This document shows, piece after piece, positions 1 to 7,311 of a DNA stretch of 64,000 nt (positions are counted from its first letter, which is position 1; each line of letters begins with the position of its first letter). The notes beneath the pieces are model-generated. The model ran no database searches, was not told where the DNA came from, and saw nothing but the letters and a program-made list of their open reading frames with translations. This stretch comes from Enhydrobacter sp. (lineage in GTDB: Bacteria > Pseudomonadota > Alphaproteobacteria > Reyranellales > Reyranellaceae): NCBI GenBank assembly GCA_026126105.1, contig JAHCJV010000002.1, positions 146,967 through 210,966 on the forward strand, read 5' to 3'. The position numbers and the translations under genes are program-made.

Positions 1-848
1 TCGACATAATCGTGAGCGGCCGCTCCTACGATCCGGCGCCGCACGCCGCGCTTTGCATGACCAAGGGCTTCGAGCCAGGCGTGTACTGGCACATGGGCAA
101 GATCGTCGAGTGCGGCGCCGCCTGCGCCGAACCAAAGGGCCGCGTGATCAAGGCGACGATCCGCAAGGACAGCTTCGATCTCGAGCCGATGAATCCGGCC
201 GAGAGCTGCACGCCGCTTTCGGTGGCCGCGCATACGCTCTACGAGAAGGGCAGGCCGGACATCCTGCCGGGGCCGGGCGGCGCGCTGCATCTCGCCAACG
301 CCAAGTACGAAGCGCTCGACAGCCGCCGCACGCGGGTAAGCGGCGGCGTGTTCGTGCCGACCAACAAATACAGCGTGAAGCTCGAAGGTGCCTCGATCGT
401 CGGCTACCGCACGATCTTCATCGGCGGCATCCGCGATCCGATCCTGATCGGCCAGCTCGACTCGTACCTTGCCAATGTGCGCAAACGCGCCGAGGGCATT
501 TTCCCGCAGCTCGTCTCGGGCGAGGCGAGCATGATGTTCCACGTCTACGGGCGCGACGCGGTGATGGGCGAGATGGAGCCGCTTCGCCACGTCGTGCCGC
601 ACGAGGTCGGGCTGATGGGCGAGGTGACCGCGCCGACGCAGGAGCTCGCCAACGACATCTGCAACAGCACCCGCATCGCCGTGCTGCACTCGGCCTATCC
701 CGGCCAGATGGCGACGGCCGGCAACTTCGCCATCCCGCTCAACCCGCCGGAGACGCCGACCGGCCCGGTCTGCAAGTTCAGCGTCTATCACCTGATGGAA
801 GTCGATTCGCCGACCGACATGTTCCCCGTGCGCTATATGGAGATCTGA
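1..848 (+). CDS. AtuA-like protein (DUF1446 family), C-terminal part
   Basis: The reading frame is already open at the left edge: Asp-Ile-Ile precede the GTG at 12. The N-terminus therefore lies outside the window and about 281 residues are seen. The protein resembles the acyclic terpene utilisation AtuA / DUF1446 family, with stretches such as DIIVSGRSYDPAP, GVYWHMGKIVECGA and LHLANAKYEALD. AtuA is known from acyclic-terpene catabolism in Pseudomonas, but the reaction of the family is not settled. Only 2 bases separate the stop from the DUF4387 gene, and an MmgE/PrpD gene follows, so the three probably form one catabolic operon. The substrate is unknown and need not be a terpene. Confidence 0.85.
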   Translation, partial: DIIVSGRSYDPAPHAALCMTKGFEPGVYWHMGKIVECGAACAEPKGRVIKATIRKDSFDLEPMNPAESCTPLSVAAHTLYEKGRPDILPGPGGALHLANAKYEALDSRRTRVSGGVFVPTNKYSVKLEGASIVGYRTIFIGGIRDPILIGQLDSYLANVRKRAEGIFPQLVSGEASMMFHVYGRDAVMGEMEPLRHVVPHEVGLMGEVTAPTQELANDICNSTRIAVLHSAYPGQMATAGNFAIPLNPPETPTGPVCKFSVYHLMEVDSPTDMFPVRYMEI

Positions 849-850
849 CT

Positions 851-1204
851 GTGAGCGACGTTCCCCTGCGTGAGCTGGCCCAGGTCATCCGCAGCAAGAA
901 TGCCGGACCGTTCGAGCTGACATTCGACATCATCTTCAACCGCAAGGCAGCCTACGAGGAGGTCAAGGCCAGCGGCGCGCTGACGGCCGAGAAGCTCGCC
1001 GCGCTTTACAACATCCCGCTCGACGACATCCTGGTCGCGATGTTCTTCGATCCCGCCATGGCCTTCAAGATGACGGTGAAGCGGCGTTGGCAGCAGGGAT
1101 CGAGCGGCGAGCGCGACACGTTCGGCGCAGCCCAGCATGCGCCCCTGATGGACATCATGATCCCCTCGCGCTCGAATCTCAGGACCTCGGACCCCGCGTC
1201 ATGA
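851..1204 (+). CDS. DUF4387 domain protein
   Basis: A 117-residue protein starting at a GTG two bases after the AtuA-like stop. It resembles the small DUF4387 family, which is often found beside AtuA/DUF1446 proteins and sometimes fused to them. Visible family features are an N-terminal LAQVIRSKNAGPFELTFDI stretch and a central YNIPLDDIL. No catalytic residues are known for the family. Its stop overlaps the ATG of the MmgE/PrpD gene (ATGA at 1201-1204), which points to translational coupling. It is probably a subunit or accessory of the AtuA-like protein; that role is inferred from gene order only. Confidence 0.8.
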   Translation: MSDVPLRELAQVIRSKNAGPFELTFDIIFNRKAAYEEVKASGALTAEKLAALYNIPLDDILVAMFFDPAMAFKMTVKRRWQQGSSGERDTFGAAQHAPLMDIMIPSRSNLRTSDPAS

Positions 1205-2628
1205 CCTCGACGGAATCCGAAAAGCTCGGGCGGTTCGCGCTCGACCTGACGCTCGATGCCATCCCGGCCGACGTGCTGACGCTCGCCAAGGAACACTTCC
1301 TCGATGCGCTCGGCATCGCGCTGGCGTCCTCGACGTTCGATTTCGGCGAGGCGATCCTGAACGGCGCCCGCGCGCTGGGCGAAGGCACGCAGGCGACCGC
1401 GATCGGCAGCGGCGTCCGGCTGCCCGCGCCGTCGGCGGCCCTCGTGAACGGCGTTCTCGCCCACGGCCTCGATTTCGACGACACCCATATCGGCGCCGTC
1501 TATCACGCCACCTCGCCGGCGCTCGCGGCGGCGCTTGCCGCCGGCGAAGCGAACGGCTCGAGCGGCGCCGAAGTGCTGATCGCCTTCACCAGCGCGCTGG
1601 AGATCGGCTGCCGTCTTGCGACGGTCGGTGCCGGCGCCTTCCATGACCGCGCCTTCCACCCGACCTCCCTGTGCGGCACCTTCGCCGCCGCCGCGGTCGC
1701 GGGACGCCTCGCCACGGTCGACCACGAGACGATGACCTGGGCGCTCGGCCTCTGCGGCAGCCAGGCGTCGGGCATCCTCGAACGCGGCACGTCGTGGCTG
1801 AAGCGCCTGCATCCAGGTTGGGCCGCCCATTGTGGCCTGTCGGCAATGGCCCTCGCCCGCGCCGGCTTCACCGGGCCGAACACCGTGTTCGAAGGCGGCC
1901 GCGGCTTCTATGCCTCGCACATCCAGCGCATCCCGACAGGTGGCGATCTGCCGTCGCACGATCTCGGCCAGACCTGGCAGACGCGCGGCATCGCGCTCAA
2001 GCCCTATCCGTGCTGCCACTTCATTCATGGTTTCGTCGACGCAGCGCTCGAGCTGCGCGGCAAGTTCGACCTCGCCGACGTCGAGCGCATCGAATGTCCG
2101 CTCACGCCCGGCCTGCACAAGATGGTCGCGGAGCCTCGGGCGCGCTGCATCCGGCCCACGACGCCCTACCAGGCGATGTTCAGCGTCCAGTATGTGACTG
2201 CCGCCGCGCTGGTGCAGGGAAGGGTGGATCTCGCGACCTTCTTCGACGAGCCACTCGACGCGCCGTCGGTGCTCGCAGTGGCCGACAAGACCTATTGCGT
2301 GCCCGATCCGGCGAGCGACTATCCGGTGCACTTTCCCGGCGAGGTCGTCGTCCACCTGAAGGACGGGCGCGAGCTCCGCGTGCGCAAGCCGGCGAGCTTA
2401 GGGACACAAGAGGTTCCGCTGTCGCGCAGCGGGCTCGAGGAGAAGTTCCTGAAGAACGCCACACGTGCGATCCCGCTCCGGACTGCAGAGACGCTGACCG
2501 CGCGGATCTACGCCTTGGAAGAAGCGCCCTCCCTTTCGGAGGTGATGGCGCTCTGCACGACCGATCCCTTGAAGAAGGAGGCCATGTTAGCTAAGTTAGC
2601 TAACCATGAAGTACGTCAACACGCATGA
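1201..2628 (+). CDS. MmgE/PrpD family protein
   Basis: A 475-residue member of the MmgE/PrpD superfamily, which includes 2-methylcitrate dehydratase, aconitate decarboxylase and many uncharacterised dehydratase-like enzymes. The family core NGVLAHGLDFDDTH lies at about residues 83-96, followed by a Gly/Ala-rich helical region and the C-terminal sandwich domain. The ATG at 1201 is chosen because it overlaps the preceding stop (ATGA) and gives a normal N-terminus. The last 20 or so codons run across the operator and the first 23 bases of the downstream antitoxin gene, so the native C-terminus may have been altered when that module arrived. Function within the AtuA-type operon is unknown. Confidence 0.85.
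   Translation: MTSTESEKLGRFALDLTLDAIPADVLTLAKEHFLDALGIALASSTFDFGEAILNGARALGEGTQATAIGSGVRLPAPSAALVNGVLAHGLDFDDTHIGAVYHATSPALAAALAAGEANGSSGAEVLIAFTSALEIGCRLATVGAGAFHDRAFHPTSLCGTFAAAAVAGRLATVDHETMTWALGLCGSQASGILERGTSWLKRLHPGWAAHCGLSAMALARAGFTGPNTVFEGGRGFYASHIQRIPTGGDLPSHDLGQTWQTRGIALKPYPCCHFIHGFVDAALELRGKFDLADVERIECPLTPGLHKMVAEPRARCIRPTTPYQAMFSVQYVTAAALVQGRVDLATFFDEPLDAPSVLAVADKTYCVPDPASDYPVHFPGEVVVHLKDGRELRVRKPASLGTQEVPLSRSGLEEKFLKNATRAIPLRTAETLTARIYALEEAPSLSEVMALCTTDPLKKEAMLAKLANHEVRQHA
2586..2604. promoter_or_regulatory. Tandem palindromic operator of the Phd/PIN module
   Basis: Two perfect 9-base direct repeats, GTTAGCTAA at 2586-2594 and 2595-2603, abut each other. The cores TTAGCTAA and GTTAGCTAAC are also palindromes. 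The pair ends two bases before the antitoxin ATG at 2606. Phd/YefM-type antitoxins autoregulate by binding short palindromes next to their own start, so this is a good operator candidate. It lies inside the 3' end of the MmgE/PrpD coding region. Confidence 0.55.
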
Positions 2629-2866
2629 GGCGAAGAGCCAGCTTTCAAAGCTGATCGCGGCCGTTCGCGACGGCGAGGAAGTCGTGATCTGTCAGGCCGG
2701 CAAGCCGGTCGCACGCTTGATGGCTTTCGACGGCGAGCAAAGAGTGCCGCAGTTTGGCATCTGGGAGGGCAAGGTTAAGTTTGCACCAGATTGGGATTCG
2801 CCGGAAACCAACGCGGAAATCGCAAGGATGTTCGAAGAATCGGTGATCGAGCCCGAACGAAAGTGA
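2606..2866 (+). CDS. Phd/YefM family antitoxin
   Basis: An 86-residue protein with the classic Phd/YefM N-terminal DNA-binding fold: MKYVNTHEAKSQLSKLI, then EEVVICQAGKPVARLMAF. The C-terminal tail (about residues 50-86, acidic, containing DSPETNAEIARMFEE) would be the flexible toxin-neutralising segment. It should bind and inhibit the PIN toxin encoded next and repress the pair through the repeats just upstream. The two genes overlap by four bases (GTGA at 2863-2866), as usual for such modules. The start overlaps the end of the MmgE/PrpD gene by 23 bases. Confidence 0.9.
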   Translation: MKYVNTHEAKSQLSKLIAAVRDGEEVVICQAGKPVARLMAFDGEQRVPQFGIWEGKVKFAPDWDSPETNAEIARMFEESVIEPERK

Positions 2867-3240
2867 GGCTACTGATCGACTCGCATGCGCTGCTCTGGAT
2901 CCTCAGCAATCCGCGGCAGTTGTCGACGGATGCGCGATCGGCGCTCGGCGATCCCGTCAACGAACGGTTCGTGAGTGTTGCAGCGCTCTGGGAGATCGCC
3001 ATCAAGGTTTCGGCCGGCAAGCTATCCATCCCGACGGCAGTGGATGCCGCGGTCGTCCATTTGGCAGCGATACCGCTTGCGATCACGATCGGCCACGTCA
3101 AGCGTGTTCAGACCCTGCCTTTCCATCACCGCGATCCATTTGACCGTATGATGATCGCGCAGGCGCTTGAGGATGGGCTGACGATCGTCACACGCGACTG
3201 GCACTTCCCGGCTTATGGAGTGCCGATCCTGGCGGCGTGA
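2863..3240 (+). CDS. PIN-domain toxin (VapC-like ribonuclease)
   Basis: A 125-residue PIN-domain protein starting with GTG inside the antitoxin stop. The expected metal-binding acidic residues are visible: D6 in LLIDSHALLW, E44 in AALWEIAIK, D94 in HHRDPFDRMM and D112 in TRDWHF. PIN toxins of this class cleave RNA, usually tRNA or rRNA. Subfamily features (LWEIAIKVSAGKL, HRDPFDRMLIAQA type) are those normally paired with Phd/YefM antitoxins. All catalytic residues are present, so the toxin is probably active. The RNA target cannot be read from the sequence. Confidence 0.9.
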   Translation: MRLLIDSHALLWILSNPRQLSTDARSALGDPVNERFVSVAALWEIAIKVSAGKLSIPTAVDAAVVHLAAIPLAITIGHVKRVQTLPFHHRDPFDRMMIAQALEDGLTIVTRDWHFPAYGVPILAA

Positions 3241-3243
3241 TCG

Positions 3244-3660
3244 TCAGTCCGGCTTCACGTCGGCGGCCTTCGCGACCTCGGTCCATTTCTTCAGCTCGGC
3301 TGCGGTGCGGACGGCAAGCTCGGCGGGTGAGGACGGCGAGCTCTCGTAGCCCAGCCCGCTGATCTTGCGCGCATCCTCAGGATCCTCGAGCGACTTCAGC
3401 AGCTCGGCTTCAACCGGTCGACGATCGCCGCCGATGTGCCGGGCGGCGCGTGGAGGCCGGCCCCAGGTATAGGCTTCGACGCCGGCCACGCCCTGCTCGC
3501 CGATGGTCTTCAGGTTGGGCAGGGCCGGAGTGCGTCGCGCCATCGCCAGGCCCAGCGCCCGCAGCCCGCGCGGGTCGGCTGGGCCTTGGCCATTTGGTTT
3601 GTGCCGCGGCTGACGTAGCCAAGGCCACGAGAGGAGCAGCCAGAGCGGCACGCCGTGAGA
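3244..3660 (-). pseudogene. Remnant of a Bug/TctC-type solute-binding protein
   Basis: Reading the minus strand from about 3660, one frame encodes a twin-arginine-like signal peptide (SRRAALAAPLVALATSAAAQ, then TKWP). It then jumps directly to the C-terminal part of a tripartite tricarboxylate binding protein (LRALGLAMARRTPALPNL, TIGEQGVAGVEAYTW, GLGYESSPSSPAE). About 200 central residues of the expected ~325 are missing. Two compensating frameshifts near 3455 and 3409 hide a normal LHAPPGTSAAIVDRLK segment. The gene is therefore dead by internal deletion and frameshifts. It directly follows the TPP enzyme gene, of which it was probably an operon partner. Confidence 0.75.
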
Positions 3661-3663
3661 GGA

Positions 3664-5355
3664 CTACGTGAGCTTCTGCCGCGCCAGCGACTGTTCGCGC
3701 AGCTGCGTCAGCGTGATGCGCGAGGTCAAGGCCTCCGCGTCGGTCTTCACGTGGATGATCGCAGGCTTGCCGGCCGCGAGCGCGCGTTCGAAAGCCGGCG
3801 CGAAATCAGCGGTCTTCTCGACCGTCTCGCCATGGCCGCCGAAGGCGCGGGCATAGGCGGCGAAATCCGGATTCTTGAGCTCGGTGCCATGAACGCGGGT
3901 CGGATACTCGCGCTCCTGATGCATGCGGATCGTGCCGTACATGCCGTTGTCGATCACGGCGATCACGATATTGGCGCCGTGCTGAACCGCGGTCGCGAAC
4001 TCCTGGCCGTTCATCAGGAAGCAGCCGTCGCCCGCCAGCGACACGACCATGCGGCCGGGTTCGGCGATCTTGGCTGCGACCGCCGCCGGCACGCCGTAGC
4101 CCATCGCGCCGCTGGTCGGCGCGAGCTGGGTCTTGAAGCCGCGATACTGGAAGAAGCGGTGCAGGAATGCCGCGTAGTTGCCCGCCCCGTTGGTGACGAT
4201 CGCATCGTCGGGCAGCCGCTTGTTCAGCCAGGCGATCACCTCGCCCATGTTCACCGAACCGGGCAACGGGCCGGGCTTGATGTTGTCGAGATACTCGGCG
4301 TGGCCCTGGGTGACGGACTCCTTCCAGCGCGTGCCGTCGACCGGCTTCATCGCCTTCGCGGCCGCGGCGAAGGCCTGCATGCCCGAATTGATCGGAAGGG
4401 TCGCCTGATAGACGCGGCCGAGTTCCTCGGCGCTGGCGTGAACATGCACCAGCTTCTGCTTCGGAACCGGCAGTTCGAACAATGTGTAGCCGCCGGTCGT
4501 CGCTTCGCCGAGCCGCGGGCCGACGGCGATGATAAGATCGCAGGCCTTCAAACGCTTGCCGAGCGCCGGTCCGACACCGACGCCGAGATCGCCGACATAG
4601 TTGGGGTGGCGATTGTCGAACAAATCCTGATTGCGGAACGAGGCGCAGACCGGGAGCCCGTTGGCTTCGACAAAGGCGCGAATGTCCTTGCACGCGCCGG
4701 CAGTCCAGCCGCCGCCGCCGACGATGACCATCGGCCGCTCGGCCTGCTCGAGCAGTGTGCGCAAGGTCGCCATGTCGTCGGCCGACGGCGCGCCGCGCGC
4801 AATCTTGTAGGGGCCGGCATCGGGCACTTCGACCTCGTCGACCAGCATGTCTTCCGGCAGCGCGACCACGACCGGGCCGGGCCGGCCGTTCATCGCACGA
4901 TGGAAGGCCTGGCTGATCAGTTCGGGGATGCGACGGGCATCCTCGATCTGGGTCACCCACTTGGCCATCTGACCGAACATGTGGCGGTAGTCGATCTCCT
5001 GGAACGCCTCACGATCGGTCGTCTCGCGTGCCACCTGGCCAACCAGCAGGATCATCGGCGTGGAATCCTGGAAACCGGTATGCAGACCGATGCTGGCGTT
5101 CGTCGCGCCCGGACCGCGTGTCACGAAGGCGATGCCCGGCTTGCCCATCAGCTTGCCGTAAGCCTCGGCCATGTTGGCCGCACCACCTTCCTGGCGGCAG
5201 ATGACGTAGCGGATAGAGTTGCGCTGGGCGTAGAGCGCGTCGAGTGCCGCGAGATAGCTTTCGCCGGGAACGCCGAAAATGGTGTCGGTGCCGTGGATGC
5301 GCAGCTGGTCGATCAGAACTTGCGCGCCACTGCGGCGCGGAGAGGTCGTAGTCAT
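3664..5355 (-). CDS. Thiamine-diphosphate-dependent enzyme, acetolactate synthase large-subunit-like
   Basis: A 563-residue protein with the three-domain layout of the acetohydroxyacid synthase/benzoylformate decarboxylase family: N-terminal pyrimidine-binding domain with catalytic Glu56 (CRQEGGAANMAEA), central domain, and C-terminal pyrophosphate-binding domain. The ThDP motif runs from G442-D443-G444 to N470 (AGDGCFLMN ... AVIDNGMYG). It binds ThDP and Mg2+ and should decarboxylate or ligate a 2-oxo acid. The substrate cannot be assigned, and there is no ilvH small subunit nearby, which argues against the biosynthetic enzyme. A decayed Bug binding protein follows immediately, so the original operon may have coupled uptake and catabolism of an organic acid. 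Confidence 0.88.
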   Translation of the reverse strand: MTTTSPRRSGAQVLIDQLRIHGTDTIFGVPGESYLAALDALYAQRNSIRYVICRQEGGAANMAEAYGKLMGKPGIAFVTRGPGATNASIGLHTGFQDSTPMILLVGQVARETTDREAFQEIDYRHMFGQMAKWVTQIEDARRIPELISQAFHRAMNGRPGPVVVALPEDMLVDEVEVPDAGPYKIARGAPSADDMATLRTLLEQAERPMVIVGGGGWTAGACKDIRAFVEANGLPVCASFRNQDLFDNRHPNYVGDLGVGVGPALGKRLKACDLIIAVGPRLGEATTGGYTLFELPVPKQKLVHVHASAEELGRVYQATLPINSGMQAFAAAAKAMKPVDGTRWKESVTQGHAEYLDNIKPGPLPGSVNMGEVIAWLNKRLPDDAIVTNGAGNYAAFLHRFFQYRGFKTQLAPTSGAMGYGVPAAVAAKIAEPGRMVVSLAGDGCFLMNGQEFATAVQHGANIVIAVIDNGMYGTIRMHQEREYPTRVHGTELKNPDFAAYARAFGGHGETVEKTADFAPAFERALAAGKPAIIHVKTDAEALTSRITLTQLREQSLARQKLT

Positions 5356-5797
5356 CTGTTTCCCTTACTTCGTGGGTGAGAACGAGGTCGGCACCAACAT
5401 CTTGTTGTTCATCTTCTTCACGAACTTGCAACACTTCTCGTGCCGACGAGGAGTTCGCGCCGGTGCTGGGCTGCAACCCGAAAGTGCGGATCGTTCATCA
5501 TGGCAGCGCCCTCAATTCACAGTCGAGAATGATTGTCCGACGGGGGCTTCTCGATCTCAAGCCTTGTGGACTCAGCACTCGAATCAGCGCATAAGTGCGG
5601 CATAGCGACACTGGCCGAAGAGTATCCAGCAAGGGAGTCTTCGTTTAAGACGCAAGGGCGCGATATACCGGTCAACGTCTTCCCGTGAGCTTCTTGGTCA
5701 TCATCGTCAAAGGTCTACGAAACGCTGGGACTGAAATGGTCCAGCAAGCGCGCGCCGGACTCCGCTCCTTCTTCTTACCTCCAGCCCCGAGCCTTGA
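5356..5797. other. Intergenic region between the TPP enzyme and the RRM protein
   Basis: A 442-base stretch with lower GC than its surroundings and no convincing gene on either strand. It must hold the divergent promoters of the TPP enzyme gene and of the RNA-binding protein gene. A small inverted repeat GTCTT-N5-AAGAC is at 5637-5651. RRM glycine-rich genes are often cold-responsive and carry long 5' leaders, so a structured leader is possible, but I cannot point to a recognised cold-shock or riboswitch motif. Confidence 0.4.
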
Positions 5798-6442
5798 ATG
5801 AGTCGTAAATTGTTTGTGGGCAATCTGCCCTATTCGGTCACGTCCGAGCGCCTGCAAGAAGCTTTCTCCCAGTTCGGCAACGTTACCTCTTCGAAAGTGA
5901 TCGTGGATCGCGAGACCGGCCGCAGCCGCGGCTTCGCCTTCCTCGAGATGGAGACTGATGACCAGGGGGCTGCAGCAATGCAGGCCATGAATGGCGCACT
6001 CCTCGACGGCCGGTCGATCGCTGTCCGTGAAGCCGTCGAGCGTCAACCCGGCGGCGGTGGCGGCGGTGGATTTGGCGGCGGCGGTGGCGGCGGTGGTCGC
6101 GGCCCGCGTCCGCCCTACGGCGGTGGCGGCGGCGGCGGTGGCTATCGCGGCGGCGGCGGTGGTGGCGGCTATGGCGGCGGTGGCGGTGGCGGTGGCTACC
6201 GCGGCGGCGGTGGTGGCGGCTATGGCGGCGGTGGCGGCGGCTACCGCGGGGCCCCTCCGAGCGGCGACGGCGGTCCGATGCGGGATCGACGTGCCGACTT
6301 CTCGGGCGCACCGACTCCAGCTCCCGGCGGCTTTGAACCCGGGGCCGATGCCGGTCGTCCCGTGCGGCGGCGTGATGCTGGTCCGCCGCGGCGGGAGCGC
6401 GATTACGAGCCGCGCAAGCGCGGCTTCGACGACGACCAGTAA
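5798..6442 (+). CDS. Glycine-rich RNA-recognition-motif protein
   Basis: A 214-residue protein with one N-terminal RRM (residues 3-80). RNP2 is LFVGNL at 5-10 and RNP1 is RGFAFLEM at 44-51, with the aromatic residues for RNA stacking intact. Residues ~86-160 are almost pure glycine with interspersed Tyr-Arg (GGGGYRGGG units). The C-terminal ~50 residues are basic and acidic, ending RKRGFDDDQ. Bacterial and cyanobacterial relatives are small RNA chaperones, often induced by cold. The Gly-rich tail is unusually long for a bacterial RRM protein and is encoded by GGC/GGT repeats prone to length change. It is monocistronic, with its own terminator. Confidence 0.92.
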   Translation: MSRKLFVGNLPYSVTSERLQEAFSQFGNVTSSKVIVDRETGRSRGFAFLEMETDDQGAAAMQAMNGALLDGRSIAVREAVERQPGGGGGGGFGGGGGGGGRGPRPPYGGGGGGGGYRGGGGGGGYGGGGGGGGYRGGGGGGYGGGGGGYRGAPPSGDGGPMRDRRADFSGAPTPAPGGFEPGADAGRPVRRRDAGPPRRERDYEPRKRGFDDDQ

Positions 6443-6512
6443 GCTTCCGAGCTTGCCGGTGGGCGCCGAGTTCGCTGCTGGTTCACCTGTCGAGGTCGGG
6501 ACTTCACAGACG

Positions 6513-6548
6513 AAACGCCGGAGGAAAACCTCCGGCGTTCTCGTTTTT
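6513..6548 (+). terminator. Rho-independent terminator of the RRM gene
   Basis: A perfect GC-rich stem ACGCCGGAGG (6515-6524), loop AAAA, and CCTCCGGCGT (6529-6538) is followed by TCTCGTTTTT. This is a textbook intrinsic terminator about 70 bases after the RRM gene stop. Confidence 0.9.
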
Positions 6549-6588
6549 GTGCGGTGCTAATCTTGCATGGACTTGCCGCGGAGGCGAC

Positions 6589-7311
6589 ATGAAGCGACGA
6601 ACCGCACTTGCAGGCTCTCTCGCGGCACTGGCCGCTCCGTCGGCGGCACGCGCGGCAACGCCGGTCGACCTTCAGCTCGTGCTCGCGGTGGACGTCTCAC
6701 GCTCCATCGACGAGGTCGAAGCCGAGCTGCAGCGCCGCGGCTACGTCGAGGCGCTGACCAACGAGCGGGTGATCGATGCCATCTTGTCCGGCGAGCACAA
6801 GCGGATCGCGCTTTGCTACACCGAGTGGGCCGGCACGCATTACCAGGTCGTGATCGTCGACTGGTCGGTGATAGACAGTCCCTCTGCCGCGCGCCGCTTC
6901 TCCGAAAGGCTCGCGGAAGCGCCACGCATCTCACAGAGCTGGACAGCGGTCGGCGCAGCGATAGCCTTCGCCGCGCAGCGTTTCGACATGTCGGGTTTCG
7001 ACTCCAAGCGGCGCGTAATCGACATCTCAGGAGACGGCCGGACAAATGACGGTCCTGCTGCCGAGCTGGTGCGCGACAAGGTCGTAGCGCAGGGCATCGT
7101 GATCAACGGCCTGCCCGTGATGATGAACCGGACCAACTTCGGCCGGCCGCCCGACACCGGCCTCGACAGGTACTACGAGGAGAATGTGATCGGCGGCCCC
7201 GGCTCTTTCATGATTGCGGCGGCGAGCTTCGACGATTTTGGACGCGCCGTGCGCAGCAAGCTGATCCGGGAGATTTCCGAGCCCTCTACGCTTCGCGCAA
7301 TACCTGCCTGA
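6589..7311 (+). CDS. DUF1194 (von Willebrand factor A-like) secreted protein
   Basis: A 240-residue exported protein. The ATG at 6589 is preceded by a good GGAG ribosome-binding site and gives a signal peptide MKRRTALAGSLAALAAPSAA with cleavage near residue 23. The mature part is a DUF1194 domain, a vWA-like fold. A MIDAS-type DxSxS is at D35-S39 (VDVSRSID), and RVIDISGDGRTNDG is the second conserved block. The family is periplasmic and of unknown function; vWA domains usually bind metal and mediate protein contacts. Its last 26 bases overlap the convergent hydrolase gene on the other strand. Confidence 0.85.
   Translation: MKRRTALAGSLAALAAPSAARAATPVDLQLVLAVDVSRSIDEVEAELQRRGYVEALTNERVIDAILSGEHKRIALCYTEWAGTHYQVVIVDWSVIDSPSAARRFSERLAEAPRISQSWTAVGAAIAFAAQRFDMSGFDSKRRVIDISGDGRTNDGPAAELVRDKVVAQGIVINGLPVMMNRTNFGRPPDTGLDRYYEENVIGGPGSFMIAAASFDDFGRAVRSKLIREISEPSTLRAIPA

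Noticed and set aside
3664..5355. Biosynthetic acetolactate synthase (ilvB)
   Set aside because: No ilvH/ilvN or other branched-chain genes nearby; the context with a Bug remnant suggests catabolism, so no gene symbol is given.
3655..5379. A 574-codon plus-strand frame opposite the TPP enzyme
   Set aside because: No domain, biased composition, and the minus strand is clearly a ThDP enzyme.
6050..6250. Glycine-codon repeats considered as a CRISPR-like or VNTR array
   Set aside because: The repeat unit is a coding triplet without unique spacers and is explained by the Gly-rich tail of the RRM protein.
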